A stretch of 64,000 nt of DNA. Origin: Stieleria marina (GTDB taxonomy: Bacteria > Planctomycetota > Planctomycetia > Pirellulales > Pirellulaceae). The stretch covers positions 1,984,001-2,048,000 of the forward strand of contig CP036526.1 of NCBI GenBank assembly GCA_007741555.1, in the 5' to 3' direction. The notes under the pieces are model-generated. The model ran no database searches, was not told where the DNA came from, and saw only the letters and a program-made list of their open reading frames with translations. Position 1 is the first letter of the stretch. Each line of letters starts with the position of its first letter. Below are positions 55,786-64,000 of this stretch, piece after piece. The position numbers were made by a program, and so were the translations under genes.

Positions 55786-56685
55786 GTGTGGATTTTGATT
55801 TCAGCTGTAGCGACGGCCAGTTTGCTCGGTAGCATGCACTGCGTCGGCATGTGCGGTCCGCTCGCGATTTGGGCCAGCGGTGCGGGTGATTCGGCGCAGA
55901 AACGCACGGTTGCCGTTGCGACGTTGCTGTATCACGTCGGTCGATTAATCACTTATCTGATTGCTGGTTTGATCGCCGGTTTCATTGGCAGCGCCGTCGA
56001 GATCGGTGGCGAATGGCTGGGCTACCAAGTCATGGCGGCTCGGGTCGTCGGCGGAATCATGATCGTGGTCGGGTTGGTGCGGCTCTATCAACTGGTCGGT
56101 CCAGCATCGCAGAAAACGAAGACCGTCAAACCATCGACGATCGGCGGCTTGCTGGTCAAGGCTCGCCCGTTTCTGTTTCGTCTGCCGATTCCAGCACGAG
56201 GGTTGTTCACTGGAATGCTGACCACGCTGCTGCCATGTGGCTGGTTGTACCTGTTCGCTTTGATTGCTGCTGGAACAGGCAGCCTGCTGATGGGACCTGT
56301 GGTGATGTTCGCTTTTTGGATTGGAACGGTGCCAGCGTTGACCGGACTGATCGCAGGAACACGATTGCTATCTCAGCCACTGGGTTTGCTGGTCCCCACG
56401 GCTGCCGCAGTCCTGTTGATTGTTGGAGGCGGTTTTACCGCTTCTGGACGGGGGTTCGCAGGCCTGACTTCGCTCGAATCGCTATCTCCCAGCGGCAGTG
56501 ACACAGCCGCGTTGGTGCAACAGGCAACATCCGCGGGCGATCAACCATTGCCCTGTTGCTGCGAAGAGGAAGAATGTGCAGTGTCGTCTGCCGAGAGCCC
56601 GGAAACCGGCGTGTTGGACGCGGCGAGTTTGGATGTGGGCAATTTGGACGTGGACAACGCAACCAGTCTGAAGTTGGACGACTGA
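55786..56685 (+). CDS. TauE/UreH-like membrane protein of cbb3 clusters, with Cys-rich tail
   Basis: This 299-aa protein starts at a GTG (55786) with an AAGGAA site 9 nt upstream. It has six membrane segments and the metal-type motif MHCVGMCGPLAIW at the first, typical of the sulfite exporter TauE/SafE or UreH-like proteins found in cbb3 loci; a copper or other metal transport role is suggested. The C-terminus has a Cys cluster (CCCEEEECA) that may bind metal. It sits between ccoH and ccoI, in keeping with copper delivery. Confidence 0.85.
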   Translation: MWILISAVATASLLGSMHCVGMCGPLAIWASGAGDSAQKRTVAVATLLYHVGRLITYLIAGLIAGFIGSAVEIGGEWLGYQVMAARVVGGIMIVVGLVRLYQLVGPASQKTKTVKPSTIGGLLVKARPFLFRLPIPARGLFTGMLTTLLPCGWLYLFALIAAGTGSLLMGPVVMFAFWIGTVPALTGLIAGTRLLSQPLGLLVPTAAAVLLIVGGGFTASGRGFAGLTSLESLSPSGSDTAALVQQATSAGDQPLPCCCEEEECAVSSAESPETGVLDAASLDVGNLDVDNATSLKLDD

Positions 56686-56688
56686 TTC

Positions 56689-59166
56689 ATGTCGACAATC
56701 GAGCCAGCGTCCTCCGAGCCAGCGTCCTCCGAGTCGACGACGCGATCGCTGCCCTGCGTTCACTGTGGATTGGCGACGCCTTGCGGTGAAGGTACGGATC
56801 CGCAAACGGTCTTTTGCTGCAACGGATGTTTGGGCGCCTATCAACTTATCCACGGTTGGGGACTGGACGACTTTTACGCTCTGCGGGACCAGGTTTCGTC
56901 GACGGCGCCGGACCAAGTTCGCAGCGATGTCACGCGGTTCAATGAGTTTGATCGCGAAGAGTTTTTGGGGCGTTCTAAGCCGGTCGATCAACCTGACGGC
57001 CGCAAGCTATCGAATCTCGCGATCCATGGGCTGCACTGTGGGGCTTGTGCTTGGTTGATTGAAAACGCTGCGGGGCGAACACCCGGTTGGGAGTCGGCAC
57101 GCGTGAAGATGAGCGACCACACGGTTTGTGTGAGTTACAACCCAGTGGAGATCCCCCTGAGTCGCATCGCAGCGCTGTTGTCAAAGTTGGGATATGAAGT
57201 CGCCCCGTTGACGGAAGTGCCCGATCAGCATTTCTGGATCGAAAATCGGCGACTGCTTACGAATATCGCTGTCGCTGGTTTCTGTGCAGCGAACGCGATG
57301 TGGATCGCGATTGGTCTGTACGCCGGCGAAGCTTGGGGGATCGCAGAGAGTCATCGCATTTACCTCCGAGCCTTTGGCACTGTCCTGGGCATTGTCGCCG
57401 TGGTTTTTCCTGGCAGGACTTTCTTTGCCGGAGCGATGGCGGCGATTCGTACTCGCACACCTCATATGGATCTTCCCGTCGCTCTAGGGTTAAGCGTTGG
57501 AACGCTGGCAGGTGCGGTCAATGCCGTCACGGGACGCGGTGAGGTCTATTTTGATTCTCTGGCCGTGTTGGTGTTTCTTTTGTTGCTGGGGCGATGGATT
57601 CAGTTTCGCCAGCAGCACCGGGCGGCTCAGTCGGTGGATCTGTTGATGCGGATCACTCCTCAGCACGCTCGTCGTGTAAATCGGGATGGAACGAACGACT
57701 TGGTGCCTTGGCAGCGTTTGACGACGGACGATCAAGTTTTGGTGTTGGCCGGCGAAAGCATCCCTGTCGACGGCAAAGTGCTGAGCGGTGATTCGATGAT
57801 TGATCGTTCGTTGTTGACCGGAGAAAGTCGTGGTGTCGCCGTTACCGAAGGTGACTCGGTGGCCGCTGGCACAGTCAATCTAATGCGTCCGATCGAAATT
57901 TCGGTGGACGCGATTGGACAAGAAACTCGCATTGGTAAAGTGATGCAGTCGGTCGAAGCGGCCGCGATTACAAAGACCCCCATTGTCCAGTTGGCTGATC
58001 GGATTGGTGGCGTCTTTGTCGTCACGGTCACGCTACTCGCCTTGGCAACATTTTTGTTTTGGTCGAAAGAAAGCGTGTCGGTGGCGATGGGAAATGCCAC
58101 GTCGCTGTTGATCGTGGCATGTCCCTGTGCGTTGGCGCTGGCAACACCACTTGCGATTGCGGTTGCCATTGGACGATCTGCGAAGCGGCGAATTTTGGTT
58201 CGCGACGGACAGACTTTGCAGCACCTTTCGCGAGGAGACACGATCTGGTTCGACAAAACCGGAACGTTGACGGAAGGCCGTATGCGGGCGGAGTTTGTGC
58301 ATGGGAATCGAGATGCCTTTGCAGTGGCTGCGTCGGTGGAGGCTCATTGTGTCCATCCGATTGCTGAGGCCATTGTGAGAGCAGCAAAACAGCAAGGCTT
58401 GGTGATTTTCGACCAAGCCGAACTTTGTGGTATCGAAGTGGGGGGCGTGGTTGGTCGTTGCGATGGACGTGGAGTTTATATCGGTAGCCTTGGGTTTCTG
58501 CGTAGTAATGACGTGACGATCGATACGGCCATGCTAGACGCAATCAATCGCTGCCTTGATCATGGCACGACCCCCGTAGTCGTTGCCATCGATGGTCAAG
58601 CCGAAGCGGTGTTGACGGTTACTGACAACATCAAGCCGGACGCGATCCGCACGATCAGCGAATTGACTAAACGTGGTTGGCAAGTTGGCATGCTTTCGGG
58701 AGATCACCCGGCCATTGTCGACCGTGTCGCAGAGACGCTTGGGATCAGCAAGGAGAACGCGCTGGGGGGGCTTTCGCCTGAAGACAAATTGGAATGCATC
58801 AAGAAAGCTCAGCCCGGACAAGTTGTCATGGTGGGCGACGGAGCCAACGATGCGGCGGCATTGGCTGCTGCGGATGTGGGGATTGCCGTTCGCGGTGGCG
58901 CTGAAGTGAGCCTGCAGGCCGCGCCGGTTTTTATTTCGTCGGGTCATTTGGGCAGCATCGTCGAATTGATCGATGGTGCGAAGCGAACGCGGTGGTTGAT
59001 TATCGCGACGTTTGCGGTCTCGCTGGGTTACAATGTGGTCGCGGTCGCACTTGCGATGACTGGTTACATTAGCCCGTTGGTCGCAGCCGTTTTGATGCCG
59101 ATCAGCAGTGTGTCGGTCCTGGCTCTCACTCTTCTCTGCCCAATTTTTGGCAAGCAATCCTCATGA
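56689..59166 (+). CDS. ccoI: CcoI, copper-transporting P1B-type ATPase
   Basis: This 825-aa ATPase has an N-terminal Cys-rich segment (CVHCGLATPC, FCCNGCLGAY) like other CcoI/FixI proteins. An HMA domain follows with GLHCGACAWL (C117, C120), then the membrane metal site CPC (C478-P-C480), the phosphorylation site DKTGTLT (D522), the HP motif CVHPIAEA, and GDGANDAAAL. It exports copper to the periplasm for oxidase assembly. A perfect 15-bp duplication (56701-56730) encodes repeated EPASS. The start codon lies 3 bp after the preceding stop. Confidence 0.93.
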   Translation: MSTIEPASSEPASSESTTRSLPCVHCGLATPCGEGTDPQTVFCCNGCLGAYQLIHGWGLDDFYALRDQVSSTAPDQVRSDVTRFNEFDREEFLGRSKPVDQPDGRKLSNLAIHGLHCGACAWLIENAAGRTPGWESARVKMSDHTVCVSYNPVEIPLSRIAALLSKLGYEVAPLTEVPDQHFWIENRRLLTNIAVAGFCAANAMWIAIGLYAGEAWGIAESHRIYLRAFGTVLGIVAVVFPGRTFFAGAMAAIRTRTPHMDLPVALGLSVGTLAGAVNAVTGRGEVYFDSLAVLVFLLLLGRWIQFRQQHRAAQSVDLLMRITPQHARRVNRDGTNDLVPWQRLTTDDQVLVLAGESIPVDGKVLSGDSMIDRSLLTGESRGVAVTEGDSVAAGTVNLMRPIEISVDAIGQETRIGKVMQSVEAAAITKTPIVQLADRIGGVFVVTVTLLALATFLFWSKESVSVAMGNATSLLIVACPCALALATPLAIAVAIGRSAKRRILVRDGQTLQHLSRGDTIWFDKTGTLTEGRMRAEFVHGNRDAFAVAASVEAHCVHPIAEAIVRAAKQQGLVIFDQAELCGIEVGGVVGRCDGRGVYIGSLGFLRSNDVTIDTAMLDAINRCLDHGTTPVVVAIDGQAEAVLTVTDNIKPDAIRTISELTKRGWQVGMLSGDHPAIVDRVAETLGISKENALGGLSPEDKLECIKKAQPGQVVMVGDGANDAAALAAADVGIAVRGGAEVSLQAAPVFISSGHLGSIVELIDGAKRTRWLIIATFAVSLGYNVVAVALAMTGYISPLVAAVLMPISSVSVLALTLLCPIFGKQSS

Positions 59167-59351
59167 GCGTACTTTTTATCGCCTTGCCGCTTGCCCTGTT
59201 GCTAGGAGCTGCCGGCGTGACCGCCTGCGTCTACTGCATTCGTGACGGTCAATACGACGATTTAGATTCGCCGCCGATGAGGATTTTGGTAGACGAACAA
59301 AAAAAATCCCGGCCGGAAGATTCAGACGGCACGCCGCCGTCCAATCCGTAA
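59163..59351 (+). CDS. ccoS: CcoS, cbb3 oxidase assembly protein
   Basis: This 62-aa protein has one N-terminal membrane helix (VLFIALPLALLLGAAGVTAC), then IRDGQYDDLDSPPMRIL, the family's conserved tail. It overlaps ccoI by ATGA. CcoS is needed to insert heme b and copper into CcoN. It ends the cluster. Confidence 0.92.
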   Translation: MSVLFIALPLALLLGAAGVTACVYCIRDGQYDDLDSPPMRILVDEQKKSRPEDSDGTPPSNP

Positions 59352-59544
59352 GGGAGACAGCGCTGTTTGTCTTGCCGCGACGTGAAGGGCAATCGTGCCT
59401 GATGTGCGTTTTCTCTGCTCGCGCAAATGGGAATGGCGCAAACGCCGAGTTGCTGGAGCGGATTTGGAGCGAAAGCAGCCCCACCGATTAAACCACAAGT
59501 CGCCTCGCCAGTCCTGAGCGGTCTGCACTCCTGCAAGCGACCGG

Positions 59545-59564
59545 CTCTCCCGCACGCGGGAGAG
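59545..59564. terminator. Perfect hairpin between convergent ccoS and acnA (terminator or REP-like)
   Basis: Two 9-bp arms (CTCTCCCGC / GCGGGAGAG) flank a 2-nt loop. It lies 194 bp after ccoS and 31 bp before the end of the convergent acnA gene. No T-tract follows. It resembles dispersed palindromes found in many bacterial genomes and may serve as a bidirectional terminator. Confidence 0.5.
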
Positions 59565-59594
59565 GGAAGTGACGATAGTCGACGCTAACCGAGC

Positions 59595-62303
59595 CTATTT
59601 CTGCGACAGGTTCCGCAGCACCGTGTTGAGGATGCCCCCGTTTTGGTAGTACTGCATTTCGACAGGAGTGTCGATTCGTACTACACACGGAATCTCGGTG
59701 ACTTTGCCGTCAGCAGCAGTAGCTGTCACGTTGATGGTCGATCGAGGCTGCAGGTCATTTGATAGACCTGGGATGTCGATGGTTTCTTCGCCGGTCAATC
59801 CCAGTGATTGCCAGGTAGCGCCATCGGCAAATTCCAATGGCAACACGCCCATTCCGACCAAGTTGCTGCGGTGGATGCGTTCGTAGCTGGTGGTGATAAC
59901 GGCTTTTACACCCAACATCATCGTGCCTTTGGCGGCCCAGTCACGGCTACTTCCGGTGCCGTACTCTGTGCCAGCCAAGACAACTAGCGGCACGCCGTCA
60001 GCTTGGTACTTCATAGACGCGTCGTAGATGCTCATGACTTCGTCGGTTGGCAGGTAACGCGTCACGCCGCCTTCGGTGCCCGGTGCCAGTTGGTTGCGAA
60101 TGCGGATGTTGCCGAACGTTCCGCGTACCATCACGCGGTCGTTGCCACGTCGCGAACCAAAGCTGTTGAACTCACGAATCTCCACGCCGTTTTCTTGCAG
60201 GTAACGCCCGGCCGGCCCGTCCGATGCGATCGCACCAGCTGGTGAAATGTGGTCGGTCGTGACGCTATCGTTTAACAACGCCAAGACTCTTGCACCTTTG
60301 ATTGGCGTGATATCGGGGACCGATTCGCCGGTCACGCTGTCCAAGAATGGCGGGTGGTGAATGTAAGTACTGGATTCATCCCAAGGATAAATTGCTCCCC
60401 CGGCGACTTCGATGGCGTTCCAAAGTTGGTTGTCGGTGACGCCACTTTCGTACTGGTTGATGAACATCTCCGGTTCGATTGACGTCGCAATCGTGCTGGC
60501 GATCTCTTCGGCCGTCGGCCAGATTTCTTTCAAGAACACATCGTTGCCCTCGCCATCTTGGCCGATCGGCTCGGTCGCCAAATCGATGTCCGTTGTGCCT
60601 GCGAGTGCATAGGCAACAACCAGCGGCGGACTCGCCAAGTAATTGGCTTTGGTCAGTGGGTTCACGCGTCCTTCGAAGTTTCGGTTACCGCTCAAGACAG
60701 CAGATGCGATCAAGTCGCCTGACTTAATCGCGTTGGCGACGGGCTCTGGGAGGGGGCCGCTGTTGCCGATGCAGGTCGTACAGCCATAGCCAACCGTGTG
60801 GAATCCAAGCGCACGCAGGCTGTCGGTCAAACCGGCTTTGTCCAAGTAGTCTGTCACGACTCGGGAGCCAGGTGCGAGCGAAGTTTTGACGTGCGGCGAG
60901 ACTTTCAAGCCACGTTCAGCAGCTTTTTTGGCCAACAATCCAGCGCCGATCATGACGGATGGATTACTGGTGTTGGTGCAAGAAGTGATCGCGGCGATCA
61001 CGACGGCGCCGTGAGTAATGTCGTTGCTTTGGCCGTTGTTTTGAACGGTCGCTTTGCGGTCCAAATCGGTTGTTTCCAACCCAAAACCAGATGCTCCGAT
61101 CGGTGCGGTCAACGATTTGTTGAAAGCCGCTTTCATGTCCGTTAGGGCGATGCGATCTTGAGGCCGCTTGGGACCAGCCATGCTGGGTACAACGGTTCCG
61201 AGGTCCAGCGACAGCGTTTTGGTGTACGTGAGCGATGGGCCGTCGTCGGTGCGGAACAAACCTTGTTCCTTGGTGTATCGTTCGACCAATTCGACTTGCT
61301 GGGCCGTCCGTCCGGTTTGACGCATGTACTGCAGCGTGACGTCGTCGACCGGAAAGAATCCCATTGTCGCACCGTATTCAGGTGCCATGTTTGCGATCGT
61401 AGCTCGGTCAGCAACGCTCATTGCGTTCATCCCGGCGCCAAAGAATTCAACAAACTTACCAACCACTCCTTCGTCGCGAAGAATTTCGACAACTTGCAAC
61501 ACCATGTCCGTCGCGGTCGCGCCGGCGGGCAAGCTGCCGGTCAATTCGAATCCGACCACTTCGGGCATCAGCATGTAGAGCGGCTGACCCAGCATGTTCG
61601 CTTCGGCTTCGATACCACCGACTCCCCAGCCCAATACGCCCAGTCCATTGATCATGGTGGTGTGGCTGTCGGTTCCGACCAAAGTATCCGGAACGGCAAC
61701 GGGACCATCGGGAGTGTCATGCAGCGCGACAACGCTTGCTAGGTACTCCAGGTTTACTTGGTGGACGATGCCAACGTTGGGGGGGACCACGCGGAAATTG
61801 TCAAACGCCTGCTGGCCCCAACGCAGGAATTCGTAGCGTTCTTTGTTGCGTTTGAATTCCATGTCGACGTTTTTGACCAACGCACCATCGCTGCCAAAGA
61901 AATCGACTTGCACGCTGTGGTCGATCACGAGGTCGACGGGAATCAACGGATTGATTTTTTCGGGGTCACCGCCCAGACGAGCCATTGCGGATCGCATCGC
62001 TGCGAGGTCGACAACGGCTGGGACGCCCGTGAAGTCTTGGAGGACGACTCGGTACGGCTTGAAAGGGACTTCCTGCTTTGCTGGCGCGGCGGCGTTCCAC
62101 GCTGCAAGGTTTTTGACATCGTCTTGGCTGACCAGAAAATCGTCGCAGTTTCGCAGCACTGATTCCAGCAAAACGCGGATCGAGAACGGCAGTTGGTCGA
62201 TCTGGCCGAGGCCAGCGTCTTGCAATTTGCTGAGGCGATAAATGGTTGCTTTTCCATGACCAGTGTCGAACTGATCGCGTGCTCCAAATGGATCGAAACT
62301 CAC
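59595..62303 (-). CDS. acnA: Aconitate hydratase A
   Basis: This 902-aa enzyme isomerises citrate to isocitrate through a 4Fe-4S cluster. Cluster cysteines are in [10 protein letters not shown] (near residue 442) and [10 protein letters not shown] (near 507 and 510). Other motifs are [20 protein letters not shown], the swivel-domain [12 protein letters not shown] and [17 protein letters not shown]. Length matches AcnA/IRP-type aconitases. It is monocistronic in the window and convergent with ccoS. Confidence 0.96.
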   Translation of the reverse strand: MSFDPFGARDQFDTGHGKATIYRLSKLQDAGLGQIDQLPFSIRVLLESVLRNCDDFLVSQDDVKNLAAWNAAAPAKQEVPFKPYRVVLQDFTGVPAVVDLAAMRSAMARLGGDPEKINPLIPVDLVIDHSVQVDFFGSDGALVKNVDMEFKRNKERYEFLRWGQQAFDNFRVVPPNVGIVHQVNLEYLASVVALHDTPDGPVAVPDTLVGTDSHTTMINGLGVLGWGVGGIEAEANMLGQPLYMLMPEVVGFELTGSLPAGATATDMVLQVVEILRDEGVVGKFVEFFGAGMNAMSVADRATIANMAPEYGATMGFFPVDDVTLQYMRQTGRTAQQVELVERYTKEQGLFRTDDGPSLTYTKTLSLDLGTVVPSMAGPKRPQDRIALTDMKAAFNKSLTAPIGASGFGLETTDLDRKATVQNNGQSNDITHGAVVIAAITSCTNTSNPSVMIGAGLLAKKAAERGLKVSPHVKTSLAPGSRVVTDYLDKAGLTDSLRALGFHTVGYGCTTCIGNSGPLPEPVANAIKSGDLIASAVLSGNRNFEGRVNPLTKANYLASPPLVVAYALAGTTDIDLATEPIGQDGEGNDVFLKEIWPTAEEIASTIATSIEPEMFINQYESGVTDNQLWNAIEVAGGAIYPWDESSTYIHHPPFLDSVTGESVPDITPIKGARVLALLNDSVTTDHISPAGAIASDGPAGRYLQENGVEIREFNSFGSRRGNDRVMVRGTFGNIRIRNQLAPGTEGGVTRYLPTDEVMSIYDASMKYQADGVPLVVLAGTEYGTGSSRDWAAKGTMMLGVKAVITTSYERIHRSNLVGMGVLPLEFADGATWQSLGLTGEETIDIPGLSNDLQPRSTINVTATAADGKVTEIPCVVRIDTPVEMQYYQNGGILNTVLRNLSQK

Positions 62304-62537
62304 GTTGTATTCTCGTATTAGCGGCTGTTTGGGCAGGAAGTCGTCGAGCCGAAAGTTTAGCGATTTGCGATCTGATTGTCTGGGGGCGGCGTTTTTTCGC
62401 AGGCAATGGCAGCTGGGGAGATGCGAAAGATAGGCAAAAGACGTCCAGTTTGCCGATGTTTCGGGTTCTCTTGGTCATTCCGAATCTTTCGGGTCGATAC
62501 ATCAAAGCATCACGCCGCAATTCCAATGAGGTTTCTG

Positions 62538-64000
62538 ATGAAACGCCCTTCCCGCAACGATACCCCGATGTCCCAAATCAAACACAATCTGACCAGTCGC
62601 GTTTCGACGACGAACCGAAAACGACGACTTCTTGGCCGCATCGTGTTGGGACTGGTAGCAGTCGCTGGCATGGCAACGCAGGCTCAAGTCAGCCAAGCTT
62701 GTGATTACTGCGACAGTGTGGAAGTCAATTGCGCGGCTTGCGACGGCATGAGCTGCGATGCGATGGGGTGTGACGGCATTGGCTGTGACGCGATCGGCGG
62801 CGGCTGCAAGATGGTTCGTGGCGGCGTGTTTCGCGCTCTGGATGCAGTCGCTGGTGGCGTCGAAAGATTGATGGGCTTTGACAAATGCGGCCAAAGCAGC
62901 TGTGGCTGCGACAGCCTTTCCTGTGACAGCATGTCGTGCGACGGTGGTTGCGGATCGATGATGTCGGGCGAAATGATGATGCCAATGGCGCCTGTCGAAA
63001 TGGCTCCCACCAACACGCATGTGCATCAGCACGTTCATTCGCCTGCACCTGCTTATTCGGCTCCCTTGCCGCCGATCGCAACGCCTCGCATGGCCGCGCC
63101 CCGTATGGCAGCGCCGCGGCATCCTCAGTTTCGCATGTCCGAACCGACCATCGTGTCGCCACATGCCGCTCCGCATCAATCAGCGCCGGTTCAAAGCGAC
63201 CAAATGGAATTCGACAATCTGGAATCGCAACTAGATTCCAGCTTTGAAGCAGCGCCGTCGATGTCAACGCCTCGCACCAGTACGCCTCGCACCAGTACGC
63301 CTCGCACCAGTACGCCGCGAGTCACGACACCGCGGTCCACTCCCAGAGCTTCGGCACCGATTGACCGGTTGCCCACCATTGATCGCACACCTTCACCCGA
63401 TCCGGCTCCCAACGCATTTGAAGCCCCAGCGGTTCGTCCGGCGGCACCCGCACCAAAGACTCCCGCGCCCAAGAATGATGGCGGCGGATTGTTCGATGCG
63501 TTGGACGATCCGTTTGGCGACGATGTAAGAGTCTTGCCACGAAGTCGTCCGACGATTCAGCCGAGCAACTATCGCAAGACTCAACTGAGTCAGCCGATTC
63601 GGTTGGGGGCACCGCAAGCAAGCGTTCGCACGCAGACGCAACAACGCACAGCCAAAGCAGCGTTGCAGCATCGCTCTAGTCGTGCACCGTCGCTGGCGCG
63701 TTCGTCCAGCTCTGCGCACCGACACGTCGCGACGTCCCATCGAAAGGCAGTTCCGCTTCGCACGGGAAGTTCGTTCCGTAGCTATAGCCAGGCGAGCCCT
63801 CCAATCCGTGTCGCGACTCGCCAGGTTTCGCACCAGCATTCTCGAACGGCCGCAAGTTCGCGCCGGTCAAATCCGCAGTTCTCACCTGCTCCCGCTCCTC
63901 GTCAGTTCACTGCCCCTCAGCAAGTGAAGTCCTCCGATTCGGTTCGCCGTCAAACGACGGGGCAGCGACACTCATCGGCCGGATACTCGGGTTACGGTCA
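62538..64000 (+). CDS. Exported Cys-rich, Pro/Ser/Thr-rich protein, 5' part (runs off window end)
   Basis: An ATG at 62538, with GAGG 7 nt upstream, opens a frame to the window edge (487 residues visible); an ATG four codons earlier is also possible. A long basic N-terminus precedes a hydrophobic export segment (GRIVLGLVAVAGMATQA, about 38-54). A Cys-rich block follows (CDYCDSVEVNC, CAACDGMSC and similar CDxxxC units) through about residue 140, then a Met-rich and a low-complexity stretch rich in Pro, Ala, Thr, Ser, His and Arg, including TPRTS repeats. I do not recognise a family. The Cys pattern suggests metal binding or disulfide cross-linking at the cell surface. Confidence 0.75.
   Translation, partial: MKRPSRNDTPMSQIKHNLTSRVSTTNRKRRLLGRIVLGLVAVAGMATQAQVSQACDYCDSVEVNCAACDGMSCDAMGCDGIGCDAIGGGCKMVRGGVFRALDAVAGGVERLMGFDKCGQSSCGCDSLSCDSMSCDGGCGSMMSGEMMMPMAPVEMAPTNTHVHQHVHSPAPAYSAPLPPIATPRMAAPRMAAPRHPQFRMSEPTIVSPHAAPHQSAPVQSDQMEFDNLESQLDSSFEAAPSMSTPRTSTPRTSTPRTSTPRVTTPRSTPRASAPIDRLPTIDRTPSPDPAPNAFEAPAVRPAAPAPKTPAPKNDGGGLFDALDDPFGDDVRVLPRSRPTIQPSNYRKTQLSQPIRLGAPQASVRTQTQQRTAKAALQHRSSRAPSLARSSSSAHRHVATSHRKAVPLRTGSSFRSYSQASPPIRVATRQVSHQHSRTAASSRRSNPQFSPAPAPRQFTAPQQVKSSDSVRRQTTGQRHSSAGYSGYG
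63267..63311 (+). repeat. Tandem 15-bp repeat, three identical copies, coding for TPRTS
   Basis: Three perfect copies of ACGCCTCGCACCAGT sit in frame in the exported Cys-rich protein gene and add TPRTS units. Identical copies at DNA level suggest recent slippage, so copy number may vary between strains. Confidence 0.85.

Overview
The window looks like chromosome from a planctomycete, most likely a Pirellulaceae/Rhodopirellula-type marine member. Supporting signs are a secreted formylglycine sulfatase, three Hanks-type Ser/Thr kinases, an FG-GAP/VCBS lipoprotein with a CxxCH motif, moderate GC, few strong Shine-Dalgarno sites and many non-ATG starts. This assignment is inference from gene content; no rRNA or other taxonomic marker is present. 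I saw no tRNA, rRNA, CRISPR array, insertion sequence, integrase or phage gene.

Layout. 1-7.8 kb: the 5' part of a Ser/Thr kinase gene, a sulfatase-SGNH hydrolase fusion, a DinB-like protein, a small operon (membrane protein, glycerophosphodiester phosphodiesterase, FAD glycerol-3-phosphate dehydrogenase) and an atypical kinase. 7.8-10.5 kb: an ABC importer of the NMT1/THI5 type. 10.8-18.2 kb: an FG-GAP cytochrome-like lipoprotein followed by a type I secretion-like ABC/HlyD/TolC operon whose ABC subunit has a degenerate nucleotide-binding domain. 18.3-22.6 kb: glycogen phosphorylase and phosphoglucomutase. 22.7-32.3 kb: five co-directional genes (circularly permuted ATP-grasp, alpha-E, transglutaminase-DUF2126, ATP-grasp/alpha-E fusion, transglutaminase) forming a poorly understood peptide-ligase-like system; this is the most interesting locus here. 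32.7-36.5 kb: a giant MscK-like mechanosensitive channel. 36.5-40.1 kb: a type II thioesterase divergent from an RND/MMPL exporter. 40.9-48 kb: pyruvate kinase, a three-PAS histidine kinase, a membrane Ser/Thr kinase fused to a receiver domain, and a PpsR-type regulator with a histone-H1-like tail. 48.6-59.4 kb: a low-oxygen respiration island (c-type cytochrome, truncated globin, ccoNO-ccoQ-ccoP-ccoG-ccoH-tauE/ureH-like-ccoI-ccoS). 59.6-62.3 kb: aconitase. 62.5 kb to the end: a Cys-rich then Pro/Thr/Ser-rich exported protein that runs off the window.

Functional themes. Central carbon genes (pgm, glgP, pyk, PpsR, acnA, glpD) are interspersed with signalling proteins. The cbb3 oxidase genes are complete for structural and assembly functions, with a fused CcoN-CcoO and a short mono-heme CcoP. 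The ATP-grasp/alpha-E/transglutaminase/DUF2126 cluster has two copies of three of its modules, consistent with two specialised ligase arms, but its substrate cannot be read from the sequence.
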